DNA of 64,000 bases from positions 54,507 through 118,506 of the forward strand of contig NMRA01000377.1 of NCBI GenBank assembly GCA_002633005.1, given 5' to 3'. The notes under the pieces are model-generated. The model had not been told where the DNA came from. It saw only the letters and a list, made by a program, of their open reading frames with translations, and searched no databases. The position numbers and the translations under genes were made by a program. This DNA comes from Phoronis australis. Its lineage: Eukaryota; Phoronida; Phoronidae. Shown one piece after another: positions 22,871 through 34,815 of the stretch. Each line of letters begins with the position of its first letter. Within the stretch, counting starts at the first letter, position 1.

Positions 22871-25800
22871 ACATTCACAACTCTGTACGAGAAATTTGTT
22901 AGCTGCTGTACCATTCATTTTTATTCCCATGCACCATTGGTTCTGTGGGAGCATGTACGCCGTTTCTTATGGAGTGAAAGTGGGTAGTCGAGATAAGTGT
23001 AATAATTTGCCCTTTTTCGTTTAAGCCCACCTGGAGGTTCAAGCTTTTTTAACTAGATTGGCAAGTTTGCACTTCCGAGGTATGCACTGCCCCCAGTGGC
23101 CAATTGAGTAACTAACCCTGTAAGTAATTTTGTGGCAATTTCAAATCAGGTTGCCATATTGTATTATGGTGGTCTTGAATGTTTTCATCGTGTTTTGAGT
23201 AATTGTGCGAGGACTCCTTGTATTGTGTATTGTAATGTATAGTATATTCTGGCCACCTTGTAAATCATTGCATTTATTTTGTATTTTTTATACACTGTAT
23301 TCCTTGTGTAATATAATACATGTCAATTTAGTATCACCTATTGTTGATATTCTTCAGAAAACCAAGAGCATATTTTGACGAGTTATGTTCATCAACACTA
23401 AAATTTCCTTGAGAATAGTAGATAGTGCAACTTCCCAAGTGTCCTTCGGCTTGGATTGGAAAGAAAGAGTGGAAATCACCAACGTTCGAAAATAGCACAC
23501 AAATTTCGTTTGGAATACTTAAGGTTGAAATGTTTTCAAATCTGTCCCAAAGCTGTTTTTTCTGTCGAGTTTGTTTAAATTTCTTTTTCACAGAAAGGGT
23601 CACTGAATAACAAATGGACAATCACAATTTCTTTGGTATTCTGCTAACCACCTGAACAACATGAGTTGCACACTTGTGAACATCGCTGACAGACTTGTAA
23701 ACCTGTTTTACCAACACTAACTTATGCCTGTACTCGCTAGTTGCCTTATGCACCAAAAAGCACCATCATGGACTACCAGCCGTTAACAAAAAGTGCTCAT
23801 GGACAGCAGATACTTCACCAGCACCTGTAACAATGACCCATGGACCTGTAGACCCTGACCATGGACCCGTCAACATGGCCTATGGACTCAGCTGCACCTG
23901 CACACTTAACAAACAAGCCTTTATGAGTTGGAAAGACACTAAAAAAATCTAGAGATTGTTTATTGCAGTTAAGATAGAATACATAGTTTCCTGAGCAGTA
24001 GAAATAAAATTTAGTCTCGTTCACAAAGAAAATCGATTCCAGCTTGTACAAGTGATCTAACAAAGTTTGAGAGCAATAAAGATGGTAAAATGAATGCAAC
24101 TTCATCAGCTCTCACAATATCTATACTTCTTACACAATCAAATTGCTTCAACCACTCATTTCAATGTAAAAATAACTACTGTAAAAATTCTCTGAAGGAA
24201 ATTCTCGCCATTCATGAACATGTCTCCAAAACTAGGATGCTTAAAATTTAATCCGCTTCATAACACTGTTGGCTGTTGTCTGGCATCCATATACAGTAAA
24301 GTTGAACATTAAAGCAACCTGACATTTGAGTGAGGCTATAATTGTTCTTTGAGTACCAATGAGCTCCATGTTGCAGTCCGTAACCGTGACTATGTCTCAA
24401 CAAAAAGCAAAATCACTTGACCGAAAAGCAAGTGTCTCGCGATAGTGCTCAGTAGCTCACCAGCGAACTGTACCAAAAAGGTAGACACTGCAATGATTGG
24501 TTGATGAGGTTGGAATGTTGAATTGTGGGATAGAAGCCACCTTTTCCGTTCTGTGCGGAAAGATTTCTTGGCATATGTGCTTGGCAAGTGTTTGGTCTAA
24601 GGAATACAGCCCCAGTGGAACTCTACATAATTATGTAAACATTTAAGCACATAAAGAAGTAAGCACAATCAATTTAACATGCCCGACAACCAATTTCTAC
24701 CTTCACTATGCTGAACCAACACCAAAAGAACTTTAACAATCTAGCATACCGTTAAACAAGCACATTGTTGACATATAGGTACAGGAGTCTGTTTTAGGAA
24801 ATTGGATATAAGTAACAAAGTTTGAATTTTAATTGAATTTCTTGAGCTTAATAAGAGTCTTAGTCAAGTACTTGTAAGCACATCAGTGTAGCTATGATGT
24901 AAAAGACAGATTAGCCAATAAACTTACATTTATACAATATTCTCAGATTTTCTACGTTGATGAAGTGAGACTATAAATTATAATTCCAAAATAGTTGTGC
25001 GTAGTGCAAGACAAAGTTTCTGATTTCAGTGTTCAGTCACTTTTCTGGAAACAGATACCAATCCTTCCATTCGTCAGATCTTAAGTTAAGTCGACAGTCT
25101 AAATCTATAAGTACAGTATATATGGCACAATCTAAGACACAACACCCTAATCATCAACTTAAATCACAAAAAATTGCCAAAATTGTCATTTTCTAAGACT
25201 GATTACCCCATGATGGGAACTTCGCCAAATAGTGTTTTGTGACACAGCTAAGAATAGAATTTCATGTTTCAGTCATGTTATGTGCCAAACAGGCAAAGAA
25301 TTATTATAGTTTTCAAAATAAACATGAAAGACTTCAGAAGACCTGTGCCAAATTTAGACAAACTTCTTGTCAGAATTATTTGGCAGTTTAATAAGACCTT
25401 GTGGTAATAAAATAGACCTTTTGGTAAACCACACATGAGGGTAACCCAATAACTTCATTGACAGCTTCTGAAAGTGTCAGGCGAACATGGATCAACTCCC
25501 ACCATATTGACTTAGTAGCCAGTGACAGTTCAAAACAATTTGATATTAGAGCCCCCAAGACACTGCAATACCTCAATTGGTTTCCATAATATCAGAAAAC
25601 TCATTAGTTAATAGCGATTGAGCAGTAATTGAAAAGAAACCACCAATACACTAATTGGAGTTTGTAAAATTTCCCATTTTCCTAAATCCTAGCATGCTGG
25701 GATATGCCCACTACAAGAATACATGTTCCCAGTGAAAACAAGAAAGTAAGTGGTAAAAAAATAACGACATGTTGAAGTGTTGTCATATTAAGGCGTGTCC

Positions 25801-26939
25801 AGTATTGTTGATCAGACTGAAACAAAGAATAAAGCTTAAAATCCCAGAGTCCCTAAAAATTACCGTAAATATTAATCTCTACTTTGGCCAGTTCGTAGAA
25901 TTTGGAACACAGAAACTCCCGCAATAACTGAATTTATCTCTAATTAGGAACAAAGCAGACTTTGCCATTAACCATAACTCTCAAATTTTGTACAATGTAG
26001 ACTAGAGTGTTTAATTTTGCCATTTTTCCACCGAATCTTGTATTTGGTACTGCCAATATTGCCTATTTCTATAATTTGGAACGAGCCGCAACCCTGAGCG
26101 AAATAGCTAACTTTTCACTGTCCCAGACTGGAGAATTTTAACCGTAATTCATTTAAGACCAATTATAACAAACAGCTGGCTTGGCATAATATCATTAGTC
26201 TGGTGAACTATCATTGGTGTCTTACTATGATGCTGTATGTAGGTCACTGTCACACTGTTCTGGTCTTGTTGGATGGCCCCGAGTTTGTTTCTGATGATGA
26301 TGTAGGACATATCTTAACATGTCAAAACTAAAACAACCCCTTACTTGTCTTAACGATATTCATGTTCATCTAAAAATCTAAAAATTTAGAACTTGAACTT
26401 AATTCAATTTGAACCTGTTTAAAAAGTAATATCAGTGTTGGCAAATCTGTTTCTTCAGACATTCCAGTTAAATTGATGCCGTAAAAGCTGAAATATTAAA
26501 CTATTTTTCAAAACTTCGGTACACTAACTTAGAAATTGACAAAGACACTAAATGTGTAAAATGACATGTCACATAACATTCAGATCTCAAGTTCAGTCAG
26601 CTACAATCAATAAAAATTGCAGATGTTTTCGCGTCACCTGCCAAAACAAATCCAAATCTTAGTAGTTTAACCTTGCTTACAATAACAGTAACAACTTGTT
26701 GATAGTCTGTGTCAATATGAATTTTTGAACAAAGTAAAGCACCACTAAATTTCACCAGTTAAGCACATAACAAGTCTCATCTATAGAAAGATATCACAAA
26801 ACATAAAACTGTTCAAGAAGTAAACCCTTTATGTCCTTGCAGTCAATCAAAGTTCACTTCAGTGACGGCCATTTTGTCCCACCAGAAAATCAAAAATTAC
26901 ACTCTGCCGCTCATCACAGATGAAAAGCTACAACCTCAG
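22871..26939. other. Non-coding, no gene seen
   Basis: AT-rich intergenic DNA. All open frames are 96 codons or fewer, and none looks like protein sequence. It could include part of a longer NCOA6-like 3' UTR on the left and of the ZIP 3' UTR on the right. Confidence 0.5.
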
Positions 26940-27420
26940 CTGTCTGTCTCAAGTCAAAGTTACCTCGTACCATTATTATCGGCACACACTCCAGCATGGC
27001 AAAATATTCACTGACCAGTAAACCATGTTGTAACTTTGTAGTAACCGGTGCAATGTAGTACACACAGTTACAATAAGCTACTGAGTGATTTTCTGATGTC
27101 TAAATAATTTTCATAGGCTACCAAAGGTAAGCCACTAAGCACATACAATGTGGAGCTACTCTTGCCAGGTAAAGGAAATGTAACAATTGAGACATTCACC
27201 TCAAGGTCTCACGAGGCAAAATCTTCACAGTTCATTTTGTTGCAAACATAAGCCGAGTTCATTTGAAAACACAGTGCAAAGCTCTTCATCCGTGCTGGCC
27301 CTAGCATAACAGCACTAATCTGGTCAAACCATTAGTCAAAGTCATGAGGATATTTCTAGTTAGCAGCACTCAATCTACTCATGAAAGCAATCGATAGCAA
27401 TTTTTAGTGGCGAAACAAAT
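26940..27420 (+). repeat. Dispersed repeat shared with 5670-6070
   Basis: Carries the ordered blocks GTCTCAAGTCAAAGTTACCTC, GGCAAAATATTCAC, GTAGTACACACAGTTACAAT and GAGGATATTT, matching 5670-6070 on the same strand. Non-coding. Confidence 0.5.
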
Positions 27421-27464
27421 GTCACGGGCCGACCTGCCAAATTCAGTCGCATTTACCCATTAGA

Positions 27465-27820
27465 TTGCAAAATGGATCATCACTGTCTGCACATGCTCAG
27501 ATGAAGAACAGCGAACATACAAACCATGTGGAATGCCTGCGGATCACTTGTATTATATGCTATTGCGCAGGTGTAACAGAAGTGATCTCTTCACACGTTG
27601 CCCCAGTACGTACATAGACGTGTAGTTGACACCAGAGAAACTGATTGAGAGCAACTTGCTCTACCTCTCAAAACGGTGTAGAAAATGGCCGTCACGGTGT
27701 CAACTTTCTCTGTGTCAGTCGTGTTACATACATGCATGCGCCCAATTGGCTGTTCCGTGTTATCAAGTGTGTTCTGTGTAAATGCGGCTAACGAAATCCA
27801 TTCGTCATATGGCATTATCA
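27465..27820 (+). repeat. Dispersed repeat shared with 32883-33180
   Basis: Common blocks in order include GGAA(T/C)GCC.GC.GATCACTTGT, GAGCAACTTGCTCTAC/GCAACTCGCTCTAC, ATGG(C/T)C.(C/T)..C.GTGTCAAC, GTGTCAGTCGTGTT and GCCCAAT(T/C). The second copy is on the same strand with a few indels. Short open frames in the two copies are not conserved. Confidence 0.65.
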
Positions 27821-28390
27821 TGTCTAATTAGGAATGGAATCTTGCCACATTTGGGGTATTGCAGACAGAGGGAGCTGTGAGCTGAGCTGTCTGCCTCAAG
27901 TCTACAGTAGCTACAGGCAGCTTACACCACGGCAAGAACAAATGTTTAGTTCATTTGATTGTCCTATTTTCATGCCTTGAGCTGAACCGTGAGAGCAGCT
28001 ATCGTTGACTTGAAGAAGACAGCTCAGCTCCTGGCCGTCCGTCTGTTGTGCCTCTCCCTTACGGAAATCAAAACGAAGTGTTTCACCAAAAGATGGTGCT
28101 GCTTGGGGCTTTAAAAGTGCATAATAAAGTATGCAATAACATATATTTTTAAATGTCTAACTGAAAGAGAAGTTTTGAGTAAAGTGATATGCATTGAAAT
28201 TCATTTTTTTTGTATTTTTCCCAAAACTGAAGAAGAAAGAGTATTTTAAATTGAAAGGGAACTAGGGACATATGAATTTAAAAATCTAACCATGAGCCCC
28301 AAGCACCTCACTCAGTATATACCATATACACATACATAGAATTGTACCCAACAAAGTAATTTAAAACTTAACAATTACAAATATAAAACC
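27821..28390 (-). other. Probable 3' UTR or flank of the ZIP gene
   Basis: Downstream of the ZIP stop codon on the minus strand. I see no unambiguous AATAAA signal on that strand close to the stop, so the 3' end is not placed. Confidence 0.35.
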
Positions 28391-29482
28391 TCAGTTGAAA
28401 ACCACCAACAGTGCAATGACCAGATGCCCAATGAATATGCACAATGCTTTCAATAAGTGATCCCCCTGGCCATCCATGGCACTTGGAATTATCTCAAAAA
28501 ACAGCGCGTATAAAAACGTGCCTGTCGCAATTCCCTGCAGGACACTCGAAGCTACCAGTCCTCCAAATCCCTGGAAAGCATCAACAGCCAAGCCGATGCC
28601 TATACCGACAGGAATGGTCAACGAGAAGAACACGGATAACTTGACGATTGTGGAGGGCTTCATGGCATGCTTCATCATACTTGTGCCCAGTGCCAATGCA
28701 CACAGGCACTCGTGTAGAACGACAGCTATGAGCAAATTAATGTACGTGTTGAGGTCTTCTTGCAGACCCAACGCCATGCCCTCGAACACCGAATGCAATG
28801 CAAGAGCCAAGAGCAGAATCAGACAACGGAGGGATGACTCCTCATTGAGTACCCCATCAATATGACTATGGCCAGCATGCGCTTCGTGCGAGTGACTTCC
28901 ATGACTATGGCTGTGACTGTGAGCGTCTCCATTTTCTAACACAGGATCTTTTTTTGGAGCTTTTTTCCGCTTCTTCTTCTCTTTTTTTGACAACGGCTGT
29001 CGCTCCATTTCGCTCGTTGTCAAGACCTCTGTTTCACTTTCACAGCTGCTGCTCTCTTCGTCGCTGGCTGTGTACCCAAAATCCTCAGCCATCGTCGGCA
29101 ACGTTGTTAACTCCACATGATTGACATCAGCCTTTCTCCTCTTCCTCGCCTGTACACTGTGAACAATTTGCTCGACGAATAAGATCATGAAGAAGCCCGC
29201 CACCACCATTGTCTCGGCAACTGGGTAATGGATTACAATACTGCCAACAGTACACGCCTCGTTGAATTTCTTTGTTACCATTGGCATGAGGCCTACGAAG
29301 CAAGTTCCTAGAAACACACCACCGGCCACACAATTCGACAGGGCTAGTATTCGCTTGAATTTTGGCGTTCCATCACCATTTGCTCGACGGAACAGTTTCA
29401 GCGGTAGAAGACAACAGCAGAGGATGATCAGAAAGACGACAAATATGCTGCCGATCTGCAGAGATGTAATCACAGACAGCAT
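28391..29482 (-). CDS. ZIP-family zinc transporter (ZIP1/ZIP3-like, SLC39 family)
   Basis: An intact 363-aa protein, close to the 310-380 aa usual for ZIP1-3. ZIP proteins move Zn2+ into the cytosol from outside or from organelles. Eight hydrophobic segments are visible (about 10-30, 45-69, 87-110, 218-240, 248-266, 280-300, 308-332, 343-362). The loop between segments 3 and 4 is acidic, then Lys-rich (165-180), then His-rich (HSHSHSHGSHSHEAHAGHSH, 188-207), as expected for zinc binding. Segment 4 has the family signature LHSVFEGMALGLQ (H230, E234, G235). Segment 5 has LHECLCALALG, where ZIP1-3 relatives usually have His-Lys. Segment 7 (LQGIATGTFLYALFFEIIP) also fits the family. An in-frame TGA five codons upstream of the ATG fixes the start. 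The coding region lacks introns. Whether it is the ZIP1, 2 or 3 orthologue cannot be decided here. Confidence 0.93.
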   Translation of the reverse strand: MLSVITSLQIGSIFVVFLIILCCCLLPLKLFRRANGDGTPKFKRILALSNCVAGGVFLGTCFVGLMPMVTKKFNEACTVGSIVIHYPVAETMVVAGFFMILFVEQIVHSVQARKRRKADVNHVELTTLPTMAEDFGYTASDEESSSCESETEVLTTSEMERQPLSKKEKKKRKKAPKKDPVLENGDAHSHSHSHGSHSHEAHAGHSHIDGVLNEESSLRCLILLLALALHSVFEGMALGLQEDLNTYINLLIAVVLHECLCALALGTSMMKHAMKPSTIVKLSVFFSLTIPVGIGIGLAVDAFQGFGGLVASSVLQGIATGTFLYALFFEIIPSAMDGQGDHLLKALCIFIGHLVIALLVVFN

Positions 29483-29548
29483 ACTGGTAACGGTTCAATT
29501 GTCAGCTCCAAGACTTGGTGGTCATGGCAGCATCTGTCAGACATGTGC
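29483..29548 (-). other. 5' UTR of the ZIP gene with a 3' splice site at its edge
   Basis: On the minus strand the sequence CTTTTGTCTGTTTTCAG directly precedes position 29548. It is a good pyrimidine-rich acceptor, so the coding exon probably begins here and an untranslated first exon lies further upstream. The stretch contains the in-frame stop before the ATG. Confidence 0.6.
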
Positions 29549-31342
29549 CTGAAAACAGACAAAAGTGCTAAACTAAAGACTTTCACAAATATATTGAAAT
29601 AATTGAGAGACATGTAAAAACCTCTAACGATTGTTTTTCAAAATGCTACGTTTATCAATGAATATTGTATTTCGATCCAAATCTTGGATTTCATCCAACG
29701 TTGCACTTTATGGCCGCAGGACGGTATTTCCAGACAGTGATTGCACAAAATTTATATAAATTCAAAACTGTTTTGATAAGAGAACAATCAACATGTTAAC
29801 ACATTCACCATTTGAACGATAAATTTAAGTGCACGCATTATCCAAATCCTGTCAAGATAGCTAAGACAATAACAAAGCAGAAATTTCATAAAACAGCCTT
29901 CACTATCACCCTTCTAAAAACAAATTCACCAGCTGAAATATAAATTTAAAGTTGTAACACACAGTAACACAATATGCTAGATATTAAAATAGTAACATAG
30001 CAGAAATGGTATAAAATCACATTTCAGCCTGCCACAATATTTGTCTAAGGCTGTGAAACAAAGGAGAAAAAACATCTGTGCACTATTACTGCCACTTGAT
30101 AATGGTATTTAATGACCATGGAAAAATAAAATAAATTAACGCTGAAGTCAAAGGGAGCAACCAACTATGACTGAAGGGGGGGGCAGACTGTTTGAGCTCT
30201 CGGACTTCACACTGGGGCCAACAACACAAACAAGGGCTAGAAGAGCACCTATGGTATAAGTCCTTAATCAAGATGATTTTGTGAAAAAAGGTGTAAGTTT
30301 CACTAGCACTACAATATCACATGAATACTGAGTTTTTAGATTTTAACGTGCTTTTATCCTCTGTGCTCCAACAAAATAATTAAATGCCAACTACTTCCCA
30401 TATCAGCAATTTAAAAACACAATGCAGTAGAAATCGGTGCAATGAGCAGGAAAAAGGTACAATTGCAAATTAAAGCACTGCCTGATAAACTTCACGGGTG
30501 GCCTTGAATAATAAAAGTTCAGGTGACATAAGGTTTGCAAGTGTTAAAGGCTGACAGGGGTTAAAGTTCTCCGCATGGAGACAATCAGACTGGACACCAG
30601 TGTAAATACATGAAGTAATGCAGACAGCAAGTACCTTGGTAGTAACCACTCAAGTGTTCTCAAGTTTTGAGAACTAGTTTCCTCTGGTGAATAACGGGCG
30701 TCAACTGGTTCTCAAAATGCTGGACCCGTGCAAGTGACTATTGACAGCACCTGCGTAATTCGGTGGCAGAACAAATTCATAGTTGTTTTTCAGTAAAAAA
30801 CTTCATCAGAATGTTACGCATATATAGTCAGGTTCTTATAGTCATTTAATAGAAAATGAGAAATGCCTCATTTCTCATGGTTGCTGACTAGCTGTCATCT
30901 ACCTCAGAAGAAAATTTCAAGAGGTACACTGCATTTCTCAATTCCTTTTGGATGGCTAGTAAGAAAGTGACTATAATATCGTTGTTCCATTTTATAAAAG
31001 GTCATAGACCTGTACCACAGCCTCTCTCTTCTTTTCACCACATAAAAATGTCCGTGTCACTTTTACAATCTACTGTCAGACGTATGAAATTGATCAAGGC
31101 TGGAAATCACCAAAACACAACACGTTGGGTGCATACGAGATCATTTAATGCATCACAAACAAGTACAAAATGTAATTTCTCTTAAATACATAAAGGCCAT
31201 ACATTCAGTACATTAAGGCCATATTCTATCACCACAGACAATTTTCAAATGTCTACCACTCTCAACAAATACTTTTTTATCATAATGTAGGATGGCACTT
31301 GGCTTTCCCCAATATCCAACTGCTGGTTTTTGACCCTTATTA
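29549..31342. other. Non-coding, probably 5' intron of the ZIP gene
   Basis: No coding frame is recognised. If the splice acceptor at 29548 is real, this begins the gene's first intron; the first exon and promoter were not located. Confidence 0.4.
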
Positions 31343-31433
31343 ATTGGTCCATTATGTTGGTCCATTACGTTAATCCATTATGTTGGTCCATTACGTTAGT
31401 CCATAATGTTGGTCCATTATGTTGGTCTATTAT
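31343..31433 (+). repeat. 13-bp tandem repeat, seven copies
   Basis: Seven back-to-back 13-mers of the form GTTGGTCCATTAT (first copy ATTGG, variants ATTAC, AATCC, CATAAT) run without interruption, then break at GTTGCCCGCCC. Confidence 0.95.
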
Positions 31434-32882
31434 GTTGCCCGCCCAGCAGAATTAACAAAGTAGGAAACTGCTTATGGTCTGCTTCCAGTTTTAGGTACTT
31501 ATAAAATCACATTTTTATCCAATTTTCAAAATTCAAAAACCTAACCACTTGTACTTTACACGAACTATTCAAAAATGGTATTTAAAAGCTTCCAAAATGA
31601 AATTTTCAAAAAATACTTTAATTACCCCCAATGTTCCCACCACGTTGATGTTGGGCAATTTCAGACCAGACTAACCACGTTAATCTCCAGAAAATGATCA
31701 GCTAAAGCTGATGGTTTCTTTGAAGATACCAGCGAATATTAAGGTTAGCAAACCGATCCAGTTGCCCAAATTCAATTAGTGAGTTGAGTTGCACAAACTC
31801 AACCGGTGAGGTTATCATTGTTGAAGTTTCTATGGGAGATGCTATCAAAGACCAATCTTGTTTATATCTGTGAATATCTGAATAGATTGAAAGCAGTTAG
31901 AGGTATTCCGGTGTCTAGATTCCCTCTTGATTGCCTGAATGGTGTAGGCATTTCTATAGGCAAGATCCTTGGTTCATTCATACCACCTGCTGAATTTCGA
32001 ATTCCCTATCTACTGTTTTCAGCAATAATGATTTGTCGTTTCTTCAAGCCTACAAACCCAGGAATCAGTCACAAGAAACTTAGGTACGAATGTTTCAACA
32101 AAATTTCAAGTGAAAGATTTACTTGTTCAGGCCTGGGCACATTATAAGTATTACACGTTTAGGGTATGATTTTGACCCTCAGACTGGATATTCCAATAAA
32201 TTTCACTTTACTAAGGCTACAATTTAAAGGGGTGCAGTTCGAAAAAGGGTGAGGTTTTAGGGAACCTAGTGCACACAACCCTAGGGTTTTTCAAAACCCT
32301 TCATAGAAACATACCCCTCGGCCCAGAAATCAATAAGACAACAAGTTATTTCCAGCTTTCATGTAACTAAACCTGGTTGTGCAGCATACTTTGGGGGTAA
32401 ATCGAGTTCGGAGTCTGATAGCACAAAAAACACTCACAGTATCACAGAATGTATATTATATCTCTAGGTGGCAGGTGTTGGCATGTAACTTGCCCAAAGC
32501 ACAGATGGTTACTCTTCATTTTTCCTAGAGCTCATTAATAATTACTCTGTCGTATTTAGTATCCATTTAATTTTAACTACAGCAAAATCTGATCTATTTG
32601 GGAAGAATATGACTGACAAGTGAAACTGTTTTATTTCAGAAAAGATAAGAAATACCAATTAAATACTACTGGTATTTTATTTATCTTATAATGATTCTGG
32701 AAAATGGTGGGTACTTACAAAAAAATGTTAGGAGCCCTAGAAAAGATGAAAAACACCAAATTTGGCAACTATTATGGTCCAAAATTGGTGACATTGTACC
32801 ATAACGTTAAAACGCAAGTCTCTTCAAATTTCTCAAATTTTAATGGAATTGATCCTACGATAACAACTTTAACACGAGGAAA
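31434..32882. other. Non-coding, no gene seen
   Basis: One open frame of 113 codons at 31806-32147 (plus) is the longest. It has no recognisable domain, no relatives elsewhere in the window and no supporting splice sites, so I do not call it a gene. Confidence 0.45.
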
Positions 32883-33180
32883 AATTGTCACGGTGCGAGT
32901 TGCCACGTAGCACGAATTGCTTCGTTTTAGTCACATTAGAATGCAGACAGAACCAGCATGAGTCATTTCCATGATGACTGTCCACATATGCTCGCAAAAA
33001 CAACAGCGCGAACGTCCACACCACACGGAACGCCAGCAGATCACTTGTGCAACTCGCTCTACATCTCAAACTGGTATCAAAAATGGTCACTGCCGTGTCA
33101 ACAAGCTCCGTGTCAGTCGTGTTTACACACATACTTGTGCCCAATCAGCTGTTTCAGGTATATGCGGCTAATGAGACACT
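32883..33180 (+). repeat. Dispersed repeat, second copy of 27465-27820
   Basis: Contains GGAACGCCAGCAGATCACTT, CAACTCGCTCTACATCTCAA, GTGTCAGTCGTGTTTACACA and TATGCGGCTAATGA, each matching the first copy in order. Confidence 0.65.
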
Positions 33181-34377
33181 ACATCTCAGTACAAAGATTG
33201 TACACCAATATCACATTCTAAGATGCACCACCAATCAATAAATTTACTGACGACCTATTCCCCCACACCAAACCCCTATTAACACACTCGAGCAAATTGC
33301 CAAGAATCTGAATATATACAGGTGGGAAGCCACCGATCTGTCAACACCATAAAATCAATCATTAGCCTACCCACACAAAATCAAGTAATAAAATGGCCTT
33401 TGACAAAGTCATAAAACTACACAACACAATTTTTATTTAAAAAATTGATGGTTTATGCGTGGATAAATGATTCTTTGGTAGTCAATCCTGAGAAATTAAA
33501 ACAGATAAACAATTCATATTTTGCAATAAGCAGAAAAAAAAAATAATTTATAATCCACACTGGAATGCTAAAAATGGCTTTTTGTCAGGCAATTTCATTA
33601 ATAGAAAACAGAACTTTTAGTATGTTTACTATAACTATAAGGATAATGGCAATATACCCCTGAACTAGGCACGTTCCATGCTGATCTCGTTGTCTGACAG
33701 TCAGAACCCGGCATGACATTTTAATGTAACTGGCCAAGAACACGCAGTTAACAGTTAAACTTGGCCTTCACCCAGAGAGTGTCATTCGAGTCTTTGCAAA
33801 TCTCTAAGAATATATCAATTCATTCAAAGTTTTGGAAAACAATACTTTTGTATCCTGACCATTCCTCACGCAATACATAACCGGAGCAGGAAACTTACTG
33901 AGTCACATTTAAATTCGTGGCACAAAATAAGCTTATTAATAACATACATCAAATCCTGTTTGTGATTTTGAGTTCAATTATGAAGCCTAATGCTATCAAG
34001 CAAGGTTTAATAATAATGACTATGTAATTATTCATCAAAATGACGTATTAGTATTCACTAGAGTAGTACATGACACGTCGCCTACGGTATCTCAGTATCA
34101 GCAGTTGTAAGCCTACAGTAATCTTAATTTACTGACAAACTTAATCACACATTTCACAAACATCCTGACAGCTAACATACCTTCATTAACAAAGTCAGAC
34201 GAGTCACCATGGTTATCTATTTCTCACAGTAGGTAGCATTGAAAACAACAAAAAATTAGTAAAGCTAACGTCTCCCACCCCATCTAGTTCAAATTCTCGT
34301 GTGAGGTACTTAAACTACTGAACAAATTTGAAACACACAAAAGGTTATGAAGGGATCCACCAGAGGGTCTTGCATTT
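33181..34377. other. Non-coding, no gene seen
   Basis: AT-rich sequence without a notable open frame, repeat or RNA-like structure that I can recognise. Confidence 0.45.
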
Positions 34378-34489
34378 AACGCTAGGACCTAACTAAAATT
34401 TAGCCAAAGTCACGTGACCTCATTTAAAATACACGACAATATCTCACGTAATCTCGCGAAGTTTTGCTTTTCAGTGAGGTCCTAGCGTT
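34378..34489. mobile_element. Short TIR element (MITE), copy 1
   Basis: Ends are AACGCTAGGACCT and its exact reverse complement AGGTCCTAGCGTT, about 112 bp apart. The body contains GCCAAAGTCACGTGACCT and AATACACGACAAT...ATCTCGCGAAGT. A second copy at 38982-39117 shares body and ends. Non-coding. Confidence 0.75.
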
Positions 34490-34690
34490 ACTGAACGGGA
34501 GGTTAGTATGGTCACAAATGATCAGTAACCATGTAGGCCTGTTAAAATGGCCAAATTCGGCCGATTAAGGAACATCATATCTGATACAAATCTAGGATTT
34601 TATGAGTTTCATGAAAAATTCTTAATAATTGCATAAAATGAAAACGAAAGATTTCAAATAAAATCTTATCACGTTAAAAATTTGCTTAAC

Positions 34691-34815
34691 AGGTGGCAAA
34701 AAGTCAAAAATCAAATTCTACAGACTTTCTACTATCACAAAAATACGTACTTTTACTATAAATTAAAAATCTAGTTTTCAAGATATTTTCTAAATGCACA
34801 GATAACCTCAACATA
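34691..34815 (+). repeat. Dispersed repeat, AAAAAGTCAAA family, copy 2
   Basis: Same ordered blocks as 12581-12740: AGGTGGCAAAAAGTCAAA, CTTTCTACT, GTACTTTTACTA, then ATAACCTCAAC at the end (first copy: CATAACCTCAAG). Confidence 0.6.

Noticed and set aside
31806-32147. 113-codon plus-strand open frame
   Set aside because: Unrecognised, isolated, no splice sites or conserved second copy. Chance cannot be excluded.
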